Positions 32,040-41,843 of a DNA stretch of 64,000 nucleotides are shown here, piece by piece. Every line of letters starts with the position of its first letter. Position 1 is the first letter of the stretch. The notes beneath the pieces were generated by a model. That model worked only from the letters and a program-made list of their open reading frames with translations. It was not told where the DNA came from and ran no database searches. Source of the stretch: Heloderma charlesbogerti. Lineage: Eukaryota; Chordata; Lepidosauria; Squamata; Helodermatidae. The position numbers were made by a program, and so were the translations under genes. The stretch covers positions 715,280-779,279 of the forward strand of contig JANEZZ010002660.1 of the NCBI GenBank assembly GCA_026122225.1. Direction: 5' to 3'.

Positions 32040-32780
32040 TTGACCTATCCAAACCTTTGTTGTCCACGAGGTCCTCCACCCAAATTTACGGAGGCTGTTG
32101 TGAAGAAAGTACATGTTGATGAAGCCCTGAGCGCTGGTGTGGTGGCCTCATGCGTTCTTTCAAGAGCTGCCTCTGACAGTCTTTCACCGGGTTCCCCCAA
32201 ATGAACATCGCCCTCCTCAGGAGCCACTGCGCCAGAGAGCAGTGCTGCCACAGGGGTGCCAACCAGAGGTGCCGTCAAGGCTTCCGTGGATTTGTTATGC
32301 GCTGTGTAACATTTTCTCTGCCATGCTCGGGTGTAGTGGTGGCAGGTTGCGCTGGGGCTTCGCTCCTGCACTTTTCTTGAAGCTGGCCCCCAGCCAGGTC
32401 GCAGTCTGCTAGGGGAGGAGGGAGCAGAGGAAGGGAATGTGGGCAGCTGGCGGCTGACTCTCCTACCACGCAGAGCTCCCGCAAAGGGGGCGGGAGAGGG
32501 AGCCTGAGGGAGCACGGCAGCCTCCTCTCAGCACCCCCTGTTCTCCTCAGCTCTCAGCTTCTCCACCCATCCCTGCTCCATGCCTGTGCCTGCGTGCCCG
32601 GTGCTGCCCTTGTCATCCTGCAGCACCAGCCACCTGTTCAGGGCTGCTGCTGGCCACAGCGGGAGCGTGGCGAGGGCACTGCCACCATTGTTTACTTGTG
32701 GGCCAGGGCAGGCGGCTGGAAGAGCCCTAGAGCTGCTGCTATTGCTTGCAGCAGCCAGTAGCAACCCTGATGGTCTTTAA
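32040..32780. other. Unexplained GC-rich stretch
   Basis: It is markedly more GC-rich than its surroundings, with open frames on both strands that do not look like a known family. On the + strand the frame at 32068-32190 reads GPPPKFTEAVVKKVHVDEAL before a TGA. I cannot tell a processed pseudogene, an unknown repeat or a CpG-rich regulatory patch apart. Confidence 0.4.
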
Positions 32781-32994
32781 ACACATTTGTTAAGTAAAGC
32801 AGCTTTTCTCTTGTTCTCCCTCTTCCTCCTCCCACCATCACACACTCATTTCCTCCATATATTTGCTTTGCGCTTACTTGAGAGTAAGCCCCCAGACTTG
32901 AGAGTAAGCCCCATGGCCGTGAGGCTTGATTCTGTCCATATGATAGGGTTACTATTTTATCTGAGGTAGGAAAAAAAATACATCATCATTGTTG

Positions 32995-33085
32995 TCCATA
33001 TCTGATGTTTTATTTATTTAATTAATAGATTGGATGTATAGTCTACTTCATCCCAAAGGCTCAGGGCTGTTAACAATATGCTAAT
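32995..33085 (-). repeat. LINE/SINE tail fragment
   Basis: TTTTATTTATTTAATTAAT followed by CCCAAAGGCTCAGGGCTGTT resembles the reverse-complement L2-type tail. Confidence 0.4.
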
Positions 33086-33567
33086 CAATCAACTTTGTCT
33101 TTCCCTGTTGCTGGTCACCAAAAAGCCGTTTGAACAAAACATGTCTTCAGCTGCTTCCGGAAGATGCACAGACTTTGGTGTTTACAATATATGTGGTACT
33201 TTACAGAGAATCATCAGATCTCAGCCCCTAGAAGCTTACAATCTAAATTTAAATTCAGTTTGTAATCTAAAGTTACATAGCTGTTTGAAACTTATTTTTT
33301 GATTATACAAGCTATTATTATCATTACCATGTTCTCCTTTTTCCTCACACCATTTAGAAATAATGTGCCTTTAGGAATCAAGGGTGTGGAGATGTGAATG
33401 GCCTAGGCCCTTGTCCTCCTCCTGAAAATATGCTCCCATTGTTTTGTACCTTTTATTTAAAAGCACACATAAAGCTGATTTGCATACCCTTAACTGAGGT
33501 TGCGGGGGGGGGGGGGCATTACTGCATCACCCTTAAAACTCCTGATGCTTGAACTTGTTCTTGGCAG

Positions 33568-33687
33568 TTCTCCAAACTATACCCCAGTACCAGCAGCCAG
33601 AGCCGGCTAGAGCACCATCCTATCGCGCTCCCACAATCCCAGGGCAGGAAAGGAGAACAGGGCCACAGCGATACTCCAGCTCCCTCA
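33568..33687 (+). other. Candidate orphan exon (weak)
   Basis: A 120-bp interval lies between a TTGTTCTTGGCAG acceptor and a consensus GTAAGT donor (33688-33693), with two of three frames open. One frame reads PQYQQPEPARAPSYRAPTIP; the other is in phase 0. It matches no repeat elsewhere in the window. There is no family assignment and it could be chance. Confidence 0.2.
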
Positions 33688-33822
33688 GTAAGTGTGTTTA
33701 GGATTGGTGCCTTTTTGTGCTTTACAGTGGGGGGTGGAGAAATTTTATGGAAAAGTTTCTTTCACATCTTGATGAACGTGAAAAAGTTGGAGGCAGATGG
33801 GTGGTGCAAATGAGAAGCAAGA

Positions 33823-34072
33823 GCCAGTGTGGCGTAGTGGCGAGAGTGTTGGCCTGGGAGCTGGGAGATCCGGGTTCTAGTCCCCACTCGGCCATGGAAG
33901 CTCACTGGGTGACTTTGGGTCAGTCACACACTCTCAGCCCAACCTACTTCACAGGGTTGTTGTTGTGAGGATAAAATGGAGAGGAGGAAGATAATGTAAG
34001 CCGCCTTGGGTTCCTTGCAAGAGGAATAAAGGCGGGATATAAATGCAATAATAAATAAATAAATAAAAAGAT
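33823..34072 (+). repeat. tRNA-derived (Sauria-like) SINE, complete
   Basis: The tRNA-like head AGCCAGTGTGGCGTAGTGG ... GGTTCTAGTCCCCACTCGG is followed by the body TCACTGGGTGACTTTGGGTC and CACAGGGTTGTTGTTGTGAG. The L2-like tail is CCGCCTTGGGTTCC ... GGCGGGATATAAATGC then (AAATA)n. The shared tail suggests mobilisation by the resident L2. Confidence 0.9.
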
Positions 34073-34147
34073 GATGTCATGTTCAGCCATTGAATTATTA
34101 ATATTCATTGTAAGAGTTGGTTTGCGCCAGTTTTTAGGATTCATCAC

Positions 34148-34242
34148 ACCATCCTATGCGTGTCTACTCAGAAGTCAGTCCCACTACGTTCAGTGGCCAA
34201 TCGGGCTTTCTCCCTGGTAAGTGTGCATAGGGCGGCAGCCTT
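34148..34242. repeat. Short palindromic repeat ('AACTTACTCCCAGG' family)
   Basis: CATCCTATGCGTGTCTACTC ... AGAAGTCAGTCCCACTACG ... CTTTCTCCCTGGTAAGTGTG ... Diverged family member. Confidence 0.65.
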
Positions 34243-34469
34243 AGCTGCCTTCCCAAGATCTCTGTAAATTTAATTCGAAATAAAGACCCATTGGATTGCA
34301 CTGTTAATTCTTGAACATTAATTTCTACAGTAAGCAGAATTGCCAGATGCAACCTGCTCTGTCAGCTCCAATTTTTGGTACAAGGTTGGCATGTACCTGG
34401 GCAAACAAACCCCGGTTGAGGGGAGGGAAACAGGGAAAAATCAGTGGTGGGGAGGGGAGAAAGAAGAGG

Positions 34470-34506
34470 TGTGTGTGTGTGCGCGTGTGCGTGTGCGCGT
34501 GTGCGT
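34470..34506. repeat. (GT/GC)n microsatellite
   Basis: GTGTGTGTGTGCGCGTGTGC and similar alternating purine-pyrimidine sequence. Confidence 0.85.
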
Positions 34507-34847
34507 AGTTCAATCTAGCTGGGTGTGTGGACGTTTCTGTTGGGGGCAGGGGGAGATATAATGAAGGAGCTTAGGGAAGGCTAATGGGTACTGTTGGGGT
34601 GCTAAGGGAGTGTGCAAGGGGGCTGCTTAAATGGGAAGGGATCTGTCCATGAGGGCTGAGTTGAGAGGGGGAAGCTTCCATAGAGTATCATATTTTGAAA
34701 ACCCAAAATGTTTGTGTTTGAGTGAGTGGGTGAAAGAGATTTTAACACCCCTGCATTTTTTCTTGGACGTCCAGTTGAAATACCCTCGCCTTACTCTCAT
34801 CTGCACTGTTTTTGGATCCCAGATGAAGGCTGTATATCTTACAAGGT

Positions 34848-34935
34848 TCATAGAAATCATAGAATCATAGGGTTGGAAGGGGCCTGCAAGACCACTGAGC
34901 CCAACCCCCTGCTCAATGCAGGAAGCCTGATTCCC
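34848..34935 (-). repeat. CR1 3' end fragment
   Basis: CATAGAAATCATAGAATCAT then GGGTTGGAAGGGGCCTGCAA and CCCCCTGCTCAATGCAGGAA. It is fused directly to a 5S-derived segment. Confidence 0.8.
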
Positions 34936-34995
34936 AGGCAGTCTCCCATCCAAGGACTAACCAGGGCTGACCCTGCTTAGCTTCCGAGATCAGGC
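34932..34995 (-). repeat. 5S rRNA-derived fragment
   Basis: TTCCCAGGCAGTCTCCCATCC ... ACTAACCAGGGCTGACCCTG then CTTAGCTTCCGAGATCAGGC is the reverse complement of the 5S rRNA internal region and 3' part. It is truncated, so a SINE remnant or pseudogene. Confidence 0.8.
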
Positions 34996-35308
34996 ACATT
35001 TCTCTTGCTGCTACCAGCACTTCCACTCATACTCTTAGAAGGGGGCGTGGCTGTGACTGTCATGAAGGGACTCCTTACTTCTGAATTTGCCACTACACTA
35101 CTGGCCACGCTTGTGGACTTCTCACCTGGGGGGGGGGGGGTCACCCACACAGCCTTAACCAGTTTCTAATGAGGAGCAGGTCTGGAAAGCTTAGACTTCT
35201 GTGTATGTGTGTTCCTATGCTTAGGTGGAGATGCAGCAGCAGCAAGATGAACGCGCTGTTTGGATTCTTGACCTGGAACATGTCAGCTTCTCAGGAATCC
35301 TCATTGCT

Positions 35309-35440
35309 AGAGGTAGGCAACTTGTGGCTCTCCAGATGTTCTGGCTGCAAATCCCATGAGCCCTAGCCAGAATAGCCAATGGGGAGGGATCATGGGAGCT
35401 GTAGGCCAAAATATCTGAGGGCCACAATTTGCCCACTCCT
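35309..35440. mobile_element. Palindromic MITE (GGGCAACTTGTGGC type)
   Basis: AGGTAGGCAACTTGTGGCTC ... pairs with GAGGGCCACAATTTGCCCAC at the far end. The centre holds AATCCCATGAGCCCTAGCC and GATCATGGGAGCTGTAGG. Complete terminal inverted repeats. Confidence 0.8.
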
Positions 35441-36235
35441 GATCTAAGCAAGACATAATCATGGCCATAGATCCCTAAGCGGTTCTGTCAAAAACTTAAG
35501 TACAAAACTATCTTCTCAAACGAAATGTGGCTCTCAAGGCTTCTTTCATCCTTTGCCCTCCTTATTTAACCGCCCCCCCAAAAAAACCTCTCCACCACCC
35601 ATCACCCAGTGAAGTGTTGAGTAAAAAGAATAGGAAAAAATAGCAACAACTGTGAATGTCAGTCACTAAAAGCTCTGTTGCTAATTATACTGCAGCAGCG
35701 AGAGAAAATAACTTGAAAGGCTTGAGAAGTTTTCTGGAAGGATGCCCAGCTCTTCTTGTCTTCAAGCATCTGCCTTTTGAGTACTGGGATTTCTGGTGCC
35801 ATAAAATCACCCCGGAAGTTCCACAGTAGGAAGGGGGGAACTTTTTCAATGGCTCCGTGGTGGAGCATGTTCTGTGTGCTGAGAAATCCCCAGCTTCCCT
35901 TCCAGCTTCTCATGTTAAAGCAGCCCCAGCTAGCACCACCAATAGTCGGGGATGGTGGGAGTTGTAATAGCCCAACAACATCTGGGACCCCCACAGGTTC
36001 TGCACTAGTGTCTTGAAAGATATCAAATAGCCATGGAAAGACCCCTGCCTGGGTCTATGGAGAGCTGCTGATATTCAGTGTAGACAGTACAGGGCAAAGA
36101 CAGACCTGTATGATGGAATGATAGAACAGGAACCTGAGGATGGGGAAGTATCTGGGATGTATGCAGATTTTATAAATGAAGTCTTGGGGGGCAATTCTGT
36201 GTGTGCATGGGGGGACCTTACAGGACAAGAGTTGA

Positions 36236-36435
36236 AAGCCAGCATCGTTGTAGTGGCTAGTGTCAGCCTAGAACTGGAGAGACCCGGGTTCAGATTCCCA
36301 CTCAGCCATGAGAGTGAACCCTGGGTGAACCCTCTTTCGGATGCATCCACCTCACAGGGTCACTGTGAGGAGAATATGGGGAAGAACTATGTATGCTCCT
36401 CTGAGTTCTCTGGAGGAAGAGTACACTGCAATTAT
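36236..36435 (+). repeat. tRNA-derived (Sauria-like) SINE, diverged
   Basis: AGCCAGCATCGTTGTAGTGG ... GACCCGGGTTCAGATTCCCAC ... CACCTCACAGGGTCACTGTG, aligned with 33823-34072. Confidence 0.75.
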
Positions 36436-36461
36436 TATTATTATTATTATTATTATTATTG
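36432..36461. repeat. (ATT)n microsatellite
   Basis: About ten ATT units at the junction between the SINE and the next repeat. Confidence 0.9.
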
Positions 36462-36990
36462 AAAATACTTTTTATTCTATTTTTTATCTTCATAAATGAA
36501 ATAAACAATACAACCTAATCAATAATTACAATTTCCCCACAATACAGTATTCTTAGGAGGACAAGGCAATACTGAAGGAGGAAAAGAAAAAAAAGAGAAA
36601 GAAGAAAAGGATTAAATTTAAACTCCATTACACAGACACTTCAAATCCCATTCCACTTAAAAATTATACCTATAACATTGGCAATATTACAATTCAATAC
36701 AGTCTAAATAATCAACCTTACATTTCAATATCATATCATCAGTCTTATAGCAAGGAAGCAGGCCTACAATTCATTTCCAGTAACCATATATTGCCCTTCA
36801 GCTACTATATAATATTAAAGCTTAACAGTTTAACCAGCCAAAAGTCTTAGTAACCAATAATGATAGTAATAATAATAACAATAATAATAATAATGAGTTT
36901 TTAAAAGATTAATAATAATACTAACAAATCACTAATAAAATTTATAATATTATATGATAATAAATCTTAAAATCAACCTTACAACAATCA
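36462..36990 (-). repeat. L1-derived 3' region, second copy
   Basis: GAAAATACTTTTTATTCTAT ... TAAATGAAATAAACAATAC ... CAGTATTCTTAGGAGGACA closely parallels 49501-50000, the 3' part of the ORF1-only L1 derivative. Confidence 0.75.
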
Positions 36991-37050
36991 CTAATATATT
37001 TTGTACTAGATATGTAAATGAGTGTGCACATTTCTATACACCCTCAGACA

Positions 37051-37075
37051 TTATTATTATTATTATTATTATTAA
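37051..37075. repeat. (ATT)n microsatellite
   Basis: Seven ATT units. Confidence 0.85.
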
Positions 37076-37479
37076 TGATGATGATAATATACTTTGTATT
37101 TATTAATATATTTATATCCCACCATACAAACTTTTTTTACTCTTCCCCCCACCCCTGGTGGCTTATAAACCCTTCACCTTAAATATCAACATTTTGAAAT
37201 ATGCTAAAATACTAGAGATGAAATGAATATTTACATATTTTCAAAATGTTGAAAATTTTCTGAATAACAATTATTGATAATTATTATAATAATGAATAAT
37301 GAAGAAGAAGAGGAAGACAAAGTTGAGTATGAAACTTTGAATTCAGCATTTTAATTTGCTTTGGCTTGTGACATTTTTGACGTGTGAGCGCGTTAGACTC
37401 TTAACTTTTGTGGCAGGAATCAGACATGAGATCCCATGTGGAGTGATGGGAGAGGGGCGATGCTGCTAGATCATAGGCT

Positions 37480-37565
37480 GTAGCTCAGTGGCAGAGCTCC
37501 TGCTTGACACACAGAAGGTCCCAGTTTCGATCCCTGGCCTCTCCAGGTAGGGCTGCTGCCAGCCA
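37480..37565 (+). repeat. tRNA-derived SINE head
   Basis: GCTGTAGCTCAGTGGCAGAG ... GTCCCAGTTTCGATCCCTGG are A- and B-box-like promoter elements. The cloverleaf is not intact. Confidence 0.75.
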
Positions 37566-37572
37566 GTGTAGA

Positions 37573-37675
37573 ATAGCCTTCCCCAATGTGGCCCCCTCCA
37601 GATGTGGTAGGCTGCGGCTCCCAGCATTCTCAGCCAGGATGGCGGGCACCAGGTTGGGGAGGGCTGCACAAGGAG
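37573..37675. mobile_element. Palindromic MITE ('ACTACAACTCCC' family)
   Basis: AGCCTTCCCCAATGTGGCCC ... CGGCTCCCAGCATTCTCAGC ... GGCACCAGGTTGGGGAGGGC, like 15363-15457. Confidence 0.8.
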
Positions 37676-38231
37676 CCATGATTAATTCTATTGCCCTGTG
37701 GAGCATGCTCTTGGTGGGGAAACTTCTCAAAATATATCCTTGTTGGTTTTGCTGGACTTCTCAGCATCATTGGTTATAGTATCTGTCAAGAACTCTGTTT
37801 TCTTGCTGTACGCTGACTGTGAGATCTCTCCAAGCTAAAACACCACACAGTGATGCAACCACTGGTGAGGCTGTTATCTCAAGACAGCCCTGGCAGCCCT
37901 GGCCTTCAAGGCCAGAGTAAGACTCAGTTAATTGGACTGGCAGATCTCAGCTGCGTTCCTGTGGGAAATTTTCCCTGCCCTCCCTCCTACAGTCTGGGAA
38001 CACTTCTAGAGTCGGCCTGTGATTGTCTACAGGAGATTTTCCCAGAGTTGTCAAGGGCCTGAGGATAACAAGGGGAGGCTGGGAGCTGCCCAGGTGTCTC
38101 TGCCTACCTGTGCCAACTTGCTTTCGGGCTTGTGAGTTCTTGGATCCTGGATTGGGCCCTGTCCTTGGGAGATCCCTACTTAGATCCTGTATAGGAAAGG
38201 CTTAGGTATCCTAATGGGAGTCCCATGGGGA

Positions 38232-38615
38232 TCATAGAGTCATAGACTAGTAGGGTTGGAAGGGGCCTACAAGGCCATCGAGTCCAACCCCCTGCTCAAT
38301 GCAGGAATCCAAGTCAGAGCATCCCTGACAGGTGGCTGTCCAGCCTCGTCTTGAACGCCTGCAGTGTGGGAGAGCCCACCACCTCCTGAGGTAATTGGTT
38401 CCATTGCCGTATTGCTCTCACAGTCAGGAAGTTTTTGCTGATGTTCAGCTGGAATCTGGCTTCCTGTCACTTGAGCCCATGATTCCGCGTCCTGCACTCT
38501 GGGATGATCGAGAAGAGATCCTGGCCTTCCTCTCTCTGACAACCTTTCAAGTACTTGAAGAGCGCTATCCTATCTCCCCTCAGTCTTCTCTTCTCAGGGC
38601 TAAACATGCCCATAG
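38232..38615 (-). mobile_element. CR1 LINE 3' fragment
   Basis: GATCATAGAGTCATAGACTAG, AGGCCATCGAGTCCAACCCC, ATCGAGAAGAGATCCTGGCC and TCTCAGGGCTAAACATGCCC parallel the CR1 at 4194-4560. Confidence 0.9.
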
Positions 38616-39098
38616 GACAGGAAGCCCTGTCCTATTGGGAGATTCCTACTTAGATAACATGTATGATAGCCTGGTGGCCACCAGCCCTTGCCACAAGCAG
38701 TGTTGGGAGCAGCAGCAGTGGACTGGAGACAAAGAGAGGCTTTCTTCTCCACCCTTCCTCCTTCTCTGTTGCTCTCATGTCACAAAGCCCCAGGGGACCA
38801 GAGGAGGTGCATTGCAAAGGCAAGATCCTTCAGGAGGACGACATCTCCCATAACCCCATAGAGCTTTGCACACCAGCACACTGCTGATCAATGTGTGAGA
38901 GAGATGGAGAAGGAGGGAAGGAAGGAAGGAACCTCCCTGTCCTCTCCTTGTGCATCTCCTGCTGCTGCTTCTGCTGTGGGCTGTGTTTCCCATAATCCCA
39001 CAGGGCTTTGCACACCAGCACAGAGCTAAAGCCCTATGTATTATTCAAAGCATTATTTTGTACATTATGCATGCCATCTCTCTAATGGTCCATCCTCA

Positions 39099-39129
<31 letters not shown>

Positions 39130-39130
39130 G
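39099..39130. repeat. (GCTT)n microsatellite
   Basis: About eight GCTT units. Confidence 0.9.
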
Positions 39131-39295
39131 GATAACCTCTGTTTGCCTTTGTGAAAACCCAGGTTTTGTCTTTCAGTGTAATGTGTGAATAGTTCTCAAA
39201 CATGAAACTGACCATTCAGATTGTATAACCTTTGCAGACACTCTTTGTATTGTTCATAGCTCCTAGGGATGGCAATGACAACATAATTTATACAT

Positions 39296-39300
39296 CATCA

Positions 39301-39347
<47 letters not shown>
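39296..39347. repeat. (ATT)n microsatellite
   Basis: About 16 ATT units preceded by CATCATC. Confidence 0.9.
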
Positions 39348-40470
39348 AAAATAATTAATTGACCAGCCTTGGTTTTCCCAACACTCCATCACAATATTTT
39401 TGCAGCTGGGAAAATGTTCTCCTCCTCCTAATAGCTAGAAAACCCATTGCAGTGGAGAGTGCCATGGGAATGCAGTTGTCCAAGTGTTGTTATCCTGTTC
39501 CAATGGGTGTGGGTTCACACGGGAAGGGGGAGCAGTCAAACACAGGCTCTCCCAGGCAGGTCTAATCAGCTCAGGTAAAGTTTGGTCAAGGTAACTCTCC
39601 CTAGGCAGGCACTAGGAACTTGGGCAGCTCCCAGTGGCCCCAGGCTGGCTGAGCTCTGGAGTGATGTTGTCTCAATGATGAGTTGAGGCCCTCTAAAGCC
39701 TCATGTAGGCTGGCAATGCCTGTACTGTGATTGACCACACCTCCTTGCATTAGCTGGCTGTGTTATCTTAAAGGACCCTTGTCTGATTCTGCAACTGCTG
39801 GATTTTATGGTGCAGAGTGGATGGGGATATGATTTGGGGGCTTCTGAAGAAGTTGGAAGGGCTATATCATCAAGTCAGGAGGTCCTAGGAGAAGATGCTT
39901 AGGGTCCTCCCTTGACTGGAGCAGCCTATATTTCCACCTCATCTATATGTTCCTCAAGGCACTGTGAGAGGCTTGGTTCAGAGGTCATGATGATTGCGGA
40001 CACCCACTGTCATACTATTTTGCTTTTATTTTCTTTTTGAGATACTGAGAGCCTCCTGCTCTGCAGCTCAGGTCTGGAGAGAAACCATGAAGCTCCATAT
40101 GCAGCAATACCCCAATATGCTGTCAACCTTTTTTTCACTCTCTCCTTTTAATTTTTCCCTTTTTGTTCTAGTTCTGACAGCTTGCCATAAATTCCAGTAA
40201 TTCTGAACAAAAGGTTGCAGCATATTTGACTGGATCTGAAGCAAACTAGGAAGCCATTCAGCTTTATTTTTACAAACCTTTAGATACTAGGAGTTGTTAT
40301 TTTTCTTTTCTCTCCCTCCTAATATAGCAGGAAGCCTAAAAATAGCAGAATATTTTCCTGCCTGGAATATTGCAGTGCAAGTCTCCAGCAGGCTGCTATT
40401 CAAAGCTGGCCTTTGGACCTGAAAAGCCAGCTGTGTTCAGCTTGTTCCTTCCCACTTTCACCCGTGCAAA
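39348..40470. other. Intergenic stretch, unassigned
   Basis: No exon, repeat or RNA gene that I can support. Confidence 0.45.
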
Positions 40471-40506
40471 TTGGCTGGGGTGTTTGTCTCTTTTAAAGGT
40501 TGCAAT

Positions 40507-41302
40507 TAGGGATGTACGAAACTCACTTACCTTTTCTCAGCTTGGATTCGCAGTGCGGGGAAGGCGCTCTGTCCCTCCCGCCGGAATCCTCCGTGGGACA
40601 GCTTTGCTCTGTGGCGGCTCCGTGGAGCCGCCGGCCAGGGCCATCCGCAGCCAGAGTTCTGGCCACGGCCAGTTGCTGCGGACGCAAATGGCAGCCGCCA
40701 TAGCGGCCGCCATTTGCATTTAGCCAGGCTGAGGTGATAAGCTACATAAGTATTTACGTAGCCTATCATGGCAAAGAGCAGGGGCACAAACGGCGGCTGC
40801 TACGCCATTTCCTCTGCTGCTCTTTCCATGATAGGCTACGTAGGTATTTACGTAGCCTATCACGGCAAAGGCAGCCACGCAAATGGCATAGTGGCCGCCA
40901 TTTGCATGGCTGTCTTTGCCGTGATAGGCTACATAAATACTTATGTAGCCTATCACGGAAAGAGCAGCGGCGCAAACAGCGTAGCGGCCGCTGTTTGCGC
41001 CCCTGCTCTTTGCCGTAATAGGCTACGTAAATACCTACATAGCCTATCACGGCAGCCTGGCAGGACACAAATGGCGGCCGCTATGGCTGCCGCCATTTGT
41101 GTCTGCAGCAGCTGGCCAAGAGACCAGCTGCTGCCGCCGCCGCTGCAGCCGCCAGAACATCTGCCCCAGGTAAGTTTCGTCCCGGGGGGGATTCCATGGG
41201 GTGGCGGGGGGTGGGAGGCCGTTCTGCCACAGGTTTCGGGGGGCCGAATGCCAGTGCATTCAGTCTCAGTGAAATCAGTGGCGGAATTCTCCGCCATGCC
41301 TA
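40507..41302 (+). mobile_element. hAT-like palindromic MITE, copy C (796 bp)
   Basis: It starts TAGGGATGTACGAAACTCAC and ends GGCGGAATTCTCC...ATGCCTA. The 8-bp flanks are GTTGCAAT and GATGCAAT. The uninserted site, AGTTGCAATAGACC in reverse complement, is present in the inverted repeat copy near 43910, which confirms the duplication. Four hairpin cores (TACGTA..TATTTACGTA type) start at 40743, 40837, 40930 and 41024, a 93-94 bp period. The consensus donor CAG/GTAAGT is at 41167-41175. Confidence 0.92.
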
Positions 41303-41545
41303 GATGCAATAGACCACCTGGAGGATGCTGTGACTCTTATATGGTGCTCAGAAGACATTTGTGATGCAATCAGCATAACCTGGAAGGGTTCTCTGTCTCC
41401 ATTCGTCAGGTTAAAATTTGCCCAGGGGCCCTGCAACACAACAGAATGCTCGCTCTTCGAACACGTCAGCTACCTGGTGGTGTATGAAACCAGTGCTGGT
41501 TTAAGACTAAGAATAGAGGTTGTTGAACATTAGACACACAGGCCA
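41303..41545 (+). repeat. Dispersed/inverted repeat, left copy
   Basis: Highly similar to 43685-43920 in reverse complement (TGGAGGATGCTGTGACTCTTA, GATGCAATCAGCATAACCTGG and TAGGTTGTTGAAC-type blocks). Together with 40470-40506 it forms one repeat split by copy C. Both copies keep an open frame reading DICDAISITWKGSLSPF. Confidence 0.85.
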
Positions 41546-41559
41546 AATCCCCCCACTTG

Positions 41560-41785
41560 GAGTCCAAAGCCCCTTTCCCCAACCACTGCTTGGTGATTTC
41601 CTGGCTTTTGTGCACTTTTTTTTCCATTCTAAAAGGTTGGATGCCTGTTCTAAGGCTTTAGTTACTAGCAGTAGGACCTTTAAGCTAAAAGATGCTGGTA
41701 TTTTGGCACCACCCACCACTGGAATGTGCCCCCCCCTTCTCTGAAACTGAATTTGGCCCTCAGGCTGAAAGAGATTCAATGTAGA
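41560..41785 (+). repeat. Dispersed repeat also at 10090-10340
   Basis: CTTGGTGATTTCCTGGCTTT ... CATTCTAAAAGGTTGGATGC ... TTTAAGCTAAAAGATGCTGG. Same block order as in intron 4. Confidence 0.6.
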
Positions 41786-41843
41786 AGGTATAGGAAATAA
41801 TTTGAAAGCTCCCAGGGAAACATTATATAAACTGTAAGACCAT

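Noticed and set aside
34932..34995. 5S rRNA gene
   Set aside because: Only an internal part is present, truncated and fused to CR1; no complete 5S gene.
35226..35312. Possible exon reading VEMQQQQDERAVWILDLEHV between AG and GTAGGC
   Set aside because: The apparent donor and the last codons belong to the terminal repeat of the MITE at 35309-35440, so the boundary is probably accidental. The acceptor is only moderate. It is in phase with the candidate at 33568, but without transcript data this is not enough.
36118..36462. 114-residue open frame ending in poly-Tyr
   Set aside because: Its second half is a tRNA-SINE and an ATT microsatellite; the first half has no recognisable domain.
37480..37565. 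tRNA gene
   Set aside because: A and B boxes are visible but the acceptor stem and cloverleaf are not, and the sequence continues into a SINE body.
40743..41041. CRISPR-like array because of regular spacing
   Set aside because: Units are palindromes with related, not unique, spacers. The context is a eukaryotic DNA transposon with terminal repeats and an 8-bp duplication.
40734..41068. Repetitive protein (YxSLSR/AYHGK repeats) encoded on both strands
   Set aside because: The repeat in the protein is just the 94-bp hairpin array translated; both strands give the same kind of repeat.
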